NCBI GenBank assembly: GCA_964607765.1
Contig: CAZSNT010000281.1
Span: 1-7,522, forward strand
Length of the DNA: 7,522 nt
Source of the DNA: CAZSNT01 sp964607765
Lineage (GTDB): Bacteria; Verrucomicrobiota; Lentisphaeria; Oligosphaerales; JABHEG01
Direction of reading: 5' to 3'
Part shown: positions 1 through 5,726 of the stretch, one piece after another
Position numbering within the stretch: position 1 is the first letter of the stretch
Layout: each line of letters opens with the position of its first letter
The notes under the pieces: generated by a model
What the model was told of the DNA's origin: nothing
What the model saw: the letters and a program-made list of their open reading frames with translations, nothing else
The model's database searches: none
Program-made: the position numbers and the translations under genes

Positions 1-63
1 CACCGGCGGCGTACTGCGCGTTTGATCACCTGGATTCGGCACACTAAGTTCCTCAAGGGAATC

Positions 64-93
64 GGGCAGGGGCACAGGCACGGGCATGGGCAC
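64..93. repeat. Five tandem GGGCAY-like hexamers in the leader of the kinase gene
   Basis: Five consecutive 6-bp units can be read: GGGCAG, GGGCAC, AGGCAC, GGGCAT and GGGCAC. They end 54 bp before the kinase start codon. The G runs at 64-66, 69-72, 82-84 and 88-90 could in principle form a G-quadruplex on the plus strand or its RNA, with loops of about 2, 9 and 3 nt. Whether this affects expression is inference; slippage-prone simple sequence is the plainest explanation. Confidence 0.6.
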
Positions 94-135
94 GGCCCGG
101 CCTGGTGAGATCAGGAGCGGAATCAACAGTGTTCT

Positions 136-140
136 AGGAG
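136..140 (+). promoter_or_regulatory. Ribosome binding site that decides the kinase start
   Basis: AGGAG lies 7 nt before the ATG at 148. An in-frame GTG at 142 is only 1 nt from this site, too close for initiation. The ATG at 148 is therefore preferred, and the protein begins MGLYLGLDSSTQ. Confidence 0.75.
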
Positions 141-147
141 AGTGGCT

Positions 148-1701
148 ATGGGTTTGTATCTGGGGCTGGACAGCAGCACGCAGGGGCTGAAGGCCATCAT
201 CATTGACACGGTGAGCGGCGAGATTGTGGCTTCACAGGGCGTGAACTACACGGCGGATCTGCCCGATTACGAGTGTCCCGAGGGCGTGCTGGCTCACGCT
301 GACCCGCTGGTCAAACACGCTGATCCGCTGATGTGGGTCGCGGCGTTGGACCTGGTGCTTTCCCGGCTCCAGGCGGCGGGGGCGCCGTTGGCGGATGTTG
401 CCGGGATCAGTGGCTCCGGGCAGCAACATGGCTCGGTGTACCTGAACGCAGACGCCACGGCCATCCTTGCCGGCCTGGACTCGTCCAGGTCGCTGGCCGC
501 GCAGCTGTCCGACGCGCTGTCGCGTAAGACCGCGCCGATCTGGATGGACAGCTCGACCAGCGAAGAGTGTGCGGAGATCGCAGCCGCGGTCGGGCCGCGG
601 CTGCAGGAAGACACGGGGTCACCGGCAGTGGAGCGGTTCACCGGTCCGCAGATCCGCAAGTTCAGCAAGACCGACCCGGGCGCCTATGACGCGACGGCCA
701 CGGTTCACCTGGTCAGTTCGTTCCTGGCATCCGTGCTCTGCGGCGCCCACGCGGGAATCGACTACGGCGACGGTGCCGGCATGAATCTGCTGAACCTGAA
801 GACACTCGACTGGGACCCGGCGATAGCCGAAGCGACGGCACCGGGCCTGCTCGACCGCCTGCCGCCCGCTGTGCCGTCTGACAGCGTTGTCGGCGGATTG
901 CACGCGTACTTTGCCACGTACGGGATGAAGCCCGGCACGCCGGTGGCTGCCTGGTCGGGCGACAATCCGAACAGTCTGATCGGCACCGGTGCCGGCGATC
1001 CCGGTACGGCGGTGATCAGCCTGGGTACGAGCGACACGTTCTTTGCCGCCATGACGTCGGCGCACGTAGATCCCCAGGGCTGCGGTCATGTGTTCGGGAA
1101 CCCGGCCGGCGGCTTCATGAGCCTGATTTGCTTCAAGAACGGGTCCTTGGCGCGCGAGAGAGTGAAGGACGAGTGCGGCGTCGATTGGGCGTACTTCGAC
1201 CGAACAGCGTTTGCGGAGACCGCACCGGGCAACGACGGGAACATGATGCTGCCCTACTTCGAGTCCGAGATCACTCCGCTCGTGTTGGAGCCGGGCGTTC
1301 GGTACGAGGGCAGTGCGGCGTTCTGTGCAGGCACGGCCGCGTCTGCATCCAGGATCCGCGCCGTGGTCGAGGCGCAGGCGTTGAGCATGCGGCTGCACTC
1401 CGAGTGGATCGGCGCGGACTTCAGCACGGTGCGTGTCACGGGCGGCGCGTCCAAAAGCCCCGGGCTGTGCCAGACGCTCGCGGATGTGTTCCAGGCCCGG
1501 CTCGAGAAGATCGCGGTTGCGGACTCCGCAGCTCTCGGCGCCGCATTGCGCGCGGCCAACGCTGTGGGCACGTGCGCCTGGGCGGAGCTGTATGCGATGT
1601 TCGCGGCTGCGACGGAGACGGTTGAGCCGAACCCGGGGAATGCGGCTGTTTACGACGCGGCCCTCGCCGCATTCCGCGAGTTCGAAACAAATGCAGGGTA
1701 G
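148..1701 (+). CDS. FGGY-family carbohydrate kinase, XYLB-type xylulokinase
   Basis: Predicted cytoplasmic ATP-dependent sugar kinase of 517 residues. The likely reaction is D-xylulose to D-xylulose 5-phosphate, feeding the pentose phosphate pathway. Visible motifs: the N-terminal phosphate-binding loop LGLDSSTQ (D8), SGSGQQHGS (about 89-97), IWMDSST (about 131-137), ERFTGPQI, IDYGDGAGMNLL, the GDN motif whose D272 is the expected catalytic base, SLGTSD (291-296), LICFKNGSLARE, and the C-terminal nucleotide-binding TGGASKSPG (431-439). The order and wording of these motifs follow human XYLB (about 536 residues) more closely than E. coli XylB (484). The start is set by AGGAG 7 nt upstream of ATG 148; GTG 142 is the alternative. 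The histidine kinase gene begins 6 nt after the stop, so the two are probably co-transcribed. A seven-codon near-duplication (HADPLVK, HADPLMW) lies at about residues 50-63. Fold and family are secure. The exact sugar is less so, since FGGY kinases change specificity easily. Confidence 0.88.
   Translation: MGLYLGLDSSTQGLKAIIIDTVSGEIVASQGVNYTADLPDYECPEGVLAHADPLVKHADPLMWVAALDLVLSRLQAAGAPLADVAGISGSGQQHGSVYLNADATAILAGLDSSRSLAAQLSDALSRKTAPIWMDSSTSEECAEIAAAVGPRLQEDTGSPAVERFTGPQIRKFSKTDPGAYDATATVHLVSSFLASVLCGAHAGIDYGDGAGMNLLNLKTLDWDPAIAEATAPGLLDRLPPAVPSDSVVGGLHAYFATYGMKPGTPVAAWSGDNPNSLIGTGAGDPGTAVISLGTSDTFFAAMTSAHVDPQGCGHVFGNPAGGFMSLICFKNGSLARERVKDECGVDWAYFDRTAFAETAPGNDGNMMLPYFESEITPLVLEPGVRYEGSAAFCAGTAASASRIRAVVEAQALSMRLHSEWIGADFSTVRVTGGASKSPGLCQTLADVFQARLEKIAVADSAALGAALRAANAVGTCAWAELYAMFAAATETVEPNPGNAAVYDAALAAFREFETNAG
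295..330 (+). repeat. 15-bp direct repeat inside the kinase gene, period 21 bp
   Basis: Positions 295-309 and 316-330 are identical at 14 of 15 bases (cacgctgacccgctg against cacgctgatccgctg). The offset of 21 bp is seven codons and stays in frame, giving HADPLVK followed by HADPLMW. It lies in the N-terminal domain between the nucleotide loop and the SGSGQQHGS motif. It may be a small in-frame duplication or chance convergence. Confidence 0.6.
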
Positions 1702-1707
1702 TCAGAC

Positions 1708-4617
1708 GTGACAATCGGTCAAAAACTCACGGCGGTGTTCCTGGTCTTTGCCGGCTTGACCGGGGCCGCGGGCTATTTCGCGGTTTCGGCGAGTCGCAAA
1801 GCCCTCGAGGAGCGAATCAGTGTAGGCACGGCCGCCGTTGCGGCCGAGCTGATGGCCGAGATGGACAGCGACCTGCAGGGGCGCTTCGAGGCGTTTGAAG
1901 CGTATGCACGGACGCTGGAGGTGCAGGAGGCCCTGCGGCGCTCGAACGCGGAGTTCGCGGCCAAACCGGATGTCCAGGCTGTCCTGGCGCAGCTCGATGC
2001 GGAGTGGCTTGCGGTCCCGGAGCACAGTCTGTCCCCGTTGATGGAGCAACTGCTCAACGGCGAGCTCGGGCGTGAGTTCAGGGAGCTGATCACGTTTTAC
2101 AACCGGCGTTCCGGGTTCCGAATGGTGGGCGAGATCTTCGTCACCAACCGGTATGGCGCGAATGTTGCCCAGTCGGGTCGGACCAGTGACTATCGGCAGG
2201 ATGACGAGGACTGGTGGCAGAACGCGAGGCAGGCCGGTGCCTACATTGCCGACGTGGCTTATGACCGAAGCGCGCGAGTGTTCTCGACGGACTTTGCGAT
2301 TCGGATCGACGACAGCGCGGGCGAGTTCCTCGGTATCATGAAGGTGGTGGTCAGCATCGACAGCGTCATCGCCGTGCTGGAGCAGTCGCAGATCAACAGC
2401 CGCTTCAAGCGGCATCGGGCCGACGCCTTCCACCTGCTGAATTCGCAGCATCAACTGATCTGCTCGTCTGAGGGTGGCGAGCGTCTGAGTGACATGGGGC
2501 ACCTGCTGGCCGGTGCGCCGTTGTCGCCGGAGCAGGCGGGTGGGGTTTTCCGGCGCCCGACTTCGTCGGGGGAGCGGCTGTGCGCCTACGCTCGTTCCGT
2601 GGGTTACCGCAGTTATCCGGGGCTGGGCTGGGTGCTGCTGCTCGAGCACGATCTGTCGTCCATTTTCGCGCCCGTGCACGCCTTGGGGCGCCGGATCCTG
2701 CTGACGGCTTTGGGGATGGCCCTGGTCGGTTTGGCGATTGGGGCGGCGGTGGCGCATTCGGTGACAGCGCGGCTGGCGCGGCTCAGGCAGGGCGCTGCGC
2801 GGATTGGCCAGGGGGATTTCAGTCTGCGAGTCGGCATGGAGTCCAGCGACGAGATAGGGCAGCTGTCTCGTGCATTCGACTCGATGGCCGAGAATCTGAA
2901 ACGGATCACGGCGTCGCGCGATGAGCTGGACCGCGAGATTGCGGGGCGGCTGCGCACCGAGGAGGAGCTGCGCAGCCAGGCCGATGCGCTGAGCCGGGCC
3001 AATACGGAGCTGGCCGTATCGCAGCGGCAGCTCCGTGCCGCGAAAGAGACAGCAGAGGATGCGAGCCGGGCCAAGAGCGAATTCCTCGCCAACATGAGCC
3101 ATGAAATCCGCACGCCGATGAACGCGATCATCGGCATGACGGAACTGGCTTTGAACACGGACCTCAGCTCCGAGCAGCGCGAGTTTCTGGGGATGGTCGA
3201 GGATTCGGCTAATTCGCTGATGCACGTGCTGAACGACATCCTGGACTTCTCGAAGATCGAGGCCGGGCGGCTTGAACTGGAGGGGATTCCGTTCGTGCTG
3301 CGGGACAGCCTTGGGGACACGATGCACGTTCTGAGTCTGCGTGCTGTGCAGAAAGGGCTCGAGCTGGCCTGTCACATCCATCCTGATGTGCCGGACGCGC
3401 TGATCGGTGACTCGGGGCGGCTGCGTCAGGTGCTGGTGAACCTGGTGGGCAATGCCATCAAGTTCACTGAAGTCGGCGAGGTGGTGCTGGAAGTGGAGAC
3501 CAAGCGCCTCGACGCGGGCAGCTGCGAGCTGCAGTTCATGGTTCGCGACACCGGCATCGGGATCCCTCAGGAGAAGCAGAAGGCCATTTTCGAGTCCTTC
3601 AGCCAGGCCGACGCGTCCATGTCGCGGCGCTACGGCGGCACGGGGCTCGGACTGACCATCTCGTCGCAACTCGTCCGGCTGATGGCCGGGCGGCTTTGGG
3701 TTGAGAGTGAGGAGGGGCGCGGGAGTCGTTTCTTCTTTACGGCCACTTTCCAACGGGCTGTCGGCGCTCGTCCGCCGGAGTTGGAGAGTGTCAGCGGCCT
3801 GCACGTCCTGGTGGTGGATGACAACGAAACGAACGGTCACATCCTGCGGGAGATGCTCGGGAACTGGCGCATGTGTCCGGTGTGGGTTGACAGTGGCCCG
3901 GCAGCGTTGGCCGAGCTGTGGCGGATGCACGGCGAGGACCAAGACAGCGACCTGCTTCTGCTCGATGCCATGATGCCCGACATGACCGGGGTGGAGCTTG
4001 CCGAGCGGCTGAGAGCGTGCAGTCAGTTCACGGCTCTGCCGATCATCATGCTGTCCTCGGCCGGGTCTGTTCTGCCGCAGGCTGAGCGGCAGCGCCTGTC
4101 CATATCCCACTGTCTGACCAAGCCCATCAAGCAATCCGATCTGCTCGATGCAATCCACGACGTTGTGGGCGACAGTGGGATAGGGCGGCTGCCGCAGGCG
4201 CAGCCGGAGTCAGAACGCGAGAAGGTCTTGCCCGCAACGCCGCTGCGTATGCTGCGTATACTTGTGGCGGAGGACCGGATGGCCAACCGGCGTCTGGTGG
4301 AGGCGATTCTGACCAAGCGCGGCCACAAGCCTGTGCTGGTGGAGAACGGGCGTCTTGCGGTCGAGGCGCTTGCCGAGGACGACTTCGATGTTGTCCTGAT
4401 GGACATGCAGATGCCGGAGATGGACGGCTACGAGGCAACTGCCGCGGTTCGGGAGATGGAGAAGACCTCAGGCAGTCACCAGCGGATCATTGCCATGACC
4501 GCCCACGCCATGGCCGGGGACAGGGAGCGCTGTCTGGAAGCCGGCGTGGACGGGTATATATCCAAGCCCATTCACCAGCGCGAGCTGTTGATACTGCTCG
4601 AGTTCCCCGATGCCTGA
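1708..4617 (+). CDS. Membrane-bound hybrid histidine kinase with Cache-like sensor and two receiver domains
   Basis: 969-residue hybrid sensor kinase. Order of parts: membrane segment about 5-27; extracytoplasmic region about 30-325 with a Cache/PDC-like stretch (DWWQNARQAGAYIADVAYD, about 168-186, then a GEFLGIMKVVVSID strand); membrane segment about 329-351; HAMP about 352-405; coiled-coil linker about 396-455; HisKA with FLANMSHEIRTPMN and phospho-acceptor H465; HATPase with N box (NLVGNAIKFT, N582), DTGIGIP (614-620), FESFSQAD and GGTGLGLT (643-650). Receiver 1 (about 698-815) has D704/D705, acceptor D753, S783 and K805. Receiver 2 (about 849-963) has E855/D856, acceptor D899, T931 and K953. 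All phosphotransfer residues are intact. There is no HPt domain and the protein ends right after receiver 2, so relay needs a separate HPt protein or direct partner. It starts with GTG, with a weak AGGG 9 nt upstream, 6 nt after the sugar kinase stop. The domain call is firm. The ligand is unknown, though Cache domains commonly bind small organic molecules. Confidence 0.93.
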   Translation: MTIGQKLTAVFLVFAGLTGAAGYFAVSASRKALEERISVGTAAVAAELMAEMDSDLQGRFEAFEAYARTLEVQEALRRSNAEFAAKPDVQAVLAQLDAEWLAVPEHSLSPLMEQLLNGELGREFRELITFYNRRSGFRMVGEIFVTNRYGANVAQSGRTSDYRQDDEDWWQNARQAGAYIADVAYDRSARVFSTDFAIRIDDSAGEFLGIMKVVVSIDSVIAVLEQSQINSRFKRHRADAFHLLNSQHQLICSSEGGERLSDMGHLLAGAPLSPEQAGGVFRRPTSSGERLCAYARSVGYRSYPGLGWVLLLEHDLSSIFAPVHALGRRILLTALGMALVGLAIGAAVAHSVTARLARLRQGAARIGQGDFSLRVGMESSDEIGQLSRAFDSMAENLKRITASRDELDREIAGRLRTEEELRSQADALSRANTELAVSQRQLRAAKETAEDASRAKSEFLANMSHEIRTPMNAIIGMTELALNTDLSSEQREFLGMVEDSANSLMHVLNDILDFSKIEAGRLELEGIPFVLRDSLGDTMHVLSLRAVQKGLELACHIHPDVPDALIGDSGRLRQVLVNLVGNAIKFTEVGEVVLEVETKRLDAGSCELQFMVRDTGIGIPQEKQKAIFESFSQADASMSRRYGGTGLGLTISSQLVRLMAGRLWVESEEGRGSRFFFTATFQRAVGARPPELESVSGLHVLVVDDNETNGHILREMLGNWRMCPVWVDSGPAALAELWRMHGEDQDSDLLLLDAMMPDMTGVELAERLRACSQFTALPIIMLSSAGSVLPQAERQRLSISHCLTKPIKQSDLLDAIHDVVGDSGIGRLPQAQPESEREKVLPATPLRMLRILVAEDRMANRRLVEAILTKRGHKPVLVENGRLAVEALAEDDFDVVLMDMQMPEMDGYEATAAVREMEKTSGSHQRIIAMTAHAMAGDRERCLEAGVDGYISKPIHQRELLILLEFPDA

Positions 4618-4638
4618 CTCTCTGCAGTGGCCTCGGGG

Positions 4639-4935
4639 TTAGGGCCCGTGGCGTGAGTGCCATGCCACCGGGCAGACGCGCGTGGCTGTGACGCCTGCCG
4701 GCGCGAGCCGGCCCCACACACGACCGGCCGTGGGCCAGGCGTGTAGTCGCTGCAGTGCGCGCCGCCGTACTTCACCCGTGTGAGCGGCCAGAATGCGTCT
4801 CAGGCGTCCGGTTACTACGGGGTCGTTCGCAGCCACCGGGCGATGACGCTGGACGCTCTCGGCGAGCGCGAGAACGCACTGAATGCCTCGGATCTCTGTC
4901 TTCTCGGCCTGCTTGATGTCGCTGGTGCACAGCAT
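4639..4935 (-). CDS. Small hypothetical protein of unknown function
   Basis: 98-residue reading frame on the minus strand, beginning MLCTSDIKQAEKTEIRGIQC. I do not recognise a family. Evidence for coding: a perfect GGAGG (4944-4948 on the plus strand) stands 8 nt before the ATG, and 25 of the first 29 codons end in G or C, like the neighbouring genes; this falls to roughly 43 of the first 60. The first 65 or so residues look helical and charged (LALAESVQRHRP, TGRLRRILAAHTGEVRRRAL). The last 30 (about WPTAGRVWGRLAPAGV onward) look less protein-like and overlap both DNA hairpins, so the 3' part may be degenerate or the frame broken. No signal peptide or cysteine motif is obvious. It diverges from the RpiB-like gene across 276 bp and converges on the sensor gene, 21 bp apart. 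Alternatively it is a chance frame antisense to untranslated sequence. Confidence 0.42.
   Translation of the reverse strand: MLCTSDIKQAEKTEIRGIQCVLALAESVQRHRPVAANDPVVTGRLRRILAAHTGEVRRRALQRLHAWPTAGRVWGRLAPAGVTATRVCPVAWHSRHGP
4644..4673 (+). terminator. Stem-loop after the kinase/sensor unit, possible terminator
   Basis: 27 nt after the sensor stop codon, GCCCG (4644-4648) pairs with CGGGC (4669-4673). After a single bulged base, TGGCGTG (4649-4655) pairs with CATGCCA (4661-4667), with one G-T wobble. The result is a stem of about 12 bp around a 5-nt loop. No T run follows, so it is not a canonical intrinsic terminator. It may instead stabilise the mRNA 3' end. Confidence 0.4.
4697..4712. other. 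GC-rich hairpin with a GNRA-type tetraloop
   Basis: GCCGGC (4697-4702) and GCCGGC (4707-4712) form a perfect 6-bp stem closed by the tetraloop GCGA on the plus strand. A further imperfect stem can form just downstream between GCCCCAC (4711-4717) and GTGGGC (4730-4735). This stretch falls in the C-terminal part of the minus-strand small gene. Confidence 0.45.
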
Positions 4936-4943
4936 CTGATCTG

Positions 4944-4948
4944 CCTCC
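4944..4948 (-). promoter_or_regulatory. Strong ribosome binding site for the minus-strand small gene
   Basis: Read on the minus strand this is GGAGG, 8 nt before the ATG at 4935. It is the best SD match in the window and the main reason to take the small reading frame seriously. Confidence 0.5.
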
Positions 4949-4986
4949 GCTTCGTACCCGTCGGCTGCTCGTGACGTGGCCGTTCC

Positions 4987-5008
4987 GGTATCAGCCTGTC
5001 CGGATACC
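4987..5008. promoter_or_regulatory. 22-bp inverted repeat between divergent genes, operator-like
   Basis: GGTATC (4987-4992) and GATACC (5003-5008) are perfect inverted 6-bp arms separated by 10 bp, so the arm centres lie 16 bp apart. The repeat sits between the small minus-strand gene and the RpiB-like gene, where a dimeric regulator could bind. It does not match an operator I can name. Chance occurrence is possible. Confidence 0.3.
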
Positions 5009-5134
5009 CGTATGTGATGGTTGACCTACACTTTTTGGGGTTGTCGCAAGCTCCCTTCAGGCTCCACGCTCTTCACTGGTTGGTGTCTTGCCAGCACTGT
5101 TTGCACATTCGATGCCAACCGCGGGTGTACGGTG

Positions 5135-5149
5135 TGGCAAACCGTTGCG
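5135..5149 (+). promoter_or_regulatory. Possible sigma-54-like promoter upstream of the isomerase
   Basis: TGGCAA (5135-5140) followed by TTGCG (5145-5149) resembles the -24/-12 pattern TGGCAC-N5-TTGC. The GG-to-GC spacing is 9 rather than the usual 10, which weakens the call. A start about 12 nt downstream would leave an untranslated leader of roughly 50 nt. No activator gene is visible nearby, and no good sigma-70 promoter was found either. Confidence 0.2.
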
Positions 5150-5202
5150 GGTCTCCCTATCTTATGCCCCAATGAGTTGTGTTGAGTTCGTTGGCCATGA
5201 AA

Positions 5203-5207
5203 GGGAG
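5203..5207 (+). promoter_or_regulatory. Ribosome binding site that decides the isomerase start
   Basis: GGGAG, within AAAGGGAG, lies 4 nt before GTG 5212. This places the start a few residues before the conserved first strand, as in other RpiB proteins. The in-frame ATG at 5197 and GTG at 5179 lack a comparable site. Confidence 0.55.
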
Positions 5208-5211
5208 CATT

Positions 5212-5694
5212 GTGAGTAGCGATACACTCCGCGTTGCCGTTGGTGCCGATCCGTTTGCGTTGACGCTCAAGGGCGCGGTCATGGAGCATCTGTCAGGGAC
5301 ACCGCACGAGATCGTGGACGTCGGGGTAGGGGCGGAGGGCGACGACACGCCGTACTACGGGACGGCGGCCAAGGTTGCGCGCATGATCGCCGCCGGTGAG
5401 GTGGATCGCGGCATCCTCGTGTGCGGCACGGGGATGGGCATGGCTATCGTGGCCAACAAGTTCAAAGGCGTGTATGCGGCGGTCTGCGAGAATCCCTATG
5501 CGGCGAAGATGTCGCGCGCGGTGAACGACTCCAATGTCCTGACTCTGGGCGAGTTCATCACCGCGCCCCACTTGGCCGGCGAGATCATTGACACCTGGTT
5601 GGCCACTGCCTTCACCGAGGGATTCGACGAACACGTGTCCGGACTCATCTGCCAGTTCTGCGCCGGCGTGCGCGAGCTCGAAGAGGAGCTTTGA
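5212..5694 (+). CDS. RpiB/LacA/LacB-family sugar-phosphate isomerase with altered active site
   Basis: 160-residue cytoplasmic protein of the RpiB/LacA/LacB family, whose members interconvert aldose and ketose phosphates. Visible features: first strand LRVAVGADPF (6-15), TPYYGTAAKVA (46-56), ILVCGTGMGMAIVANKF (68-84) with C71 at the place of the catalytic Cys66 of E. coli RpiB, and the NPYAAKMSRAVNDSNVLTLG stretch (94-113). Aligned by eye with E. coli RpiB, His10 is replaced by P14, ring-opening His99 by V104, and phosphate-contacting Arg133 and Arg137 by F138 and V142. The enzyme probably belongs to a subgroup with another substrate, perhaps one that does not need ring opening. GTG 5212 is chosen because GGGAG precedes it; ATG 5197 would add five residues. 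It lies on the same strand as the sugar kinase but 594 bp after the sensor, so it probably has its own promoter. Family assignment is firm, substrate unknown. Confidence 0.87.
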   Translation: MSSDTLRVAVGADPFALTLKGAVMEHLSGTPHEIVDVGVGAEGDDTPYYGTAAKVARMIAAGEVDRGILVCGTGMGMAIVANKFKGVYAAVCENPYAAKMSRAVNDSNVLTLGEFITAPHLAGEIIDTWLATAFTEGFDEHVSGLICQFCAGVRELEEEL

Positions 5695-5709
5695 GTCCGT
5701 TCCAGCAAG

Positions 5710-5724
5710 TCGAGAGACGCTCGA
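5710..5724. terminator. Small hairpin between convergent genes, possible bidirectional terminator
   Basis: TCGAG (5710-5714) and CTCGA (5720-5724) form a perfect 5-bp stem with a 5-nt loop. It lies 15 nt after the isomerase stop and 2 nt beyond the stop of the minus-strand gene. No T run follows on either strand, so a terminator role rests mainly on position. Confidence 0.27.
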
Positions 5725-5726
5725 TC

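Larger units (their letters stand above)
4618..5211. other. Intergenic stretch between the sensor kinase and the isomerase
   Basis: About 590 bp without a convincing plus-strand gene. It holds two compact stem-loops (4644-4673 and 4697-4712), a probable small minus-strand gene (4639-4935), a 22-bp inverted repeat (4987-5008) and a possible sigma-54-like element (5135-5149). Plus-strand reading frames here start without SD sites. I see no tRNA-like fold or recognised riboswitch. Confidence 0.6.

Noticed and set aside
1..47. Possible 3' end of an upstream gene (stop at 45-47, or at 23-25 in another frame)
   Set aside because: Too short to tell frames apart; neither fragment has a recognisable motif.
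619..1398. Minus-strand open frame of 259 codons inside the kinase gene
   Set aside because: Same codon-bias shadow effect; no SD site, no recognisable domain, and full overlap with a well-supported kinase.
1702..4158. Very long minus-strand open frame (about 818 codons) antisense to the sensor kinase
   Set aside because: It is a by-product of G/C-rich third positions in the real gene. Its translation is rich in His, Gln, Arg and Pro with no domain, and the plus strand has a complete set of histidine kinase motifs.
4572..4775. Second minus-strand small frame (67 codons) overlapping the sensor 3' end
   Set aside because: Overlaps both the sensor coding end and the better-supported small frame; composition is low-complexity and no SD site was seen.
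4780..4974. Plus-strand 64-codon frame in the intergenic stretch
   Set aside because: GTG start without an SD site, no known motif, and antisense to the small minus-strand frame, which has a much better start signal.
5021..5049. Sigma-70 promoter with TTGACC as -35
   Set aside because: At 16-18 bp spacing no sequence resembling TATAAT follows.
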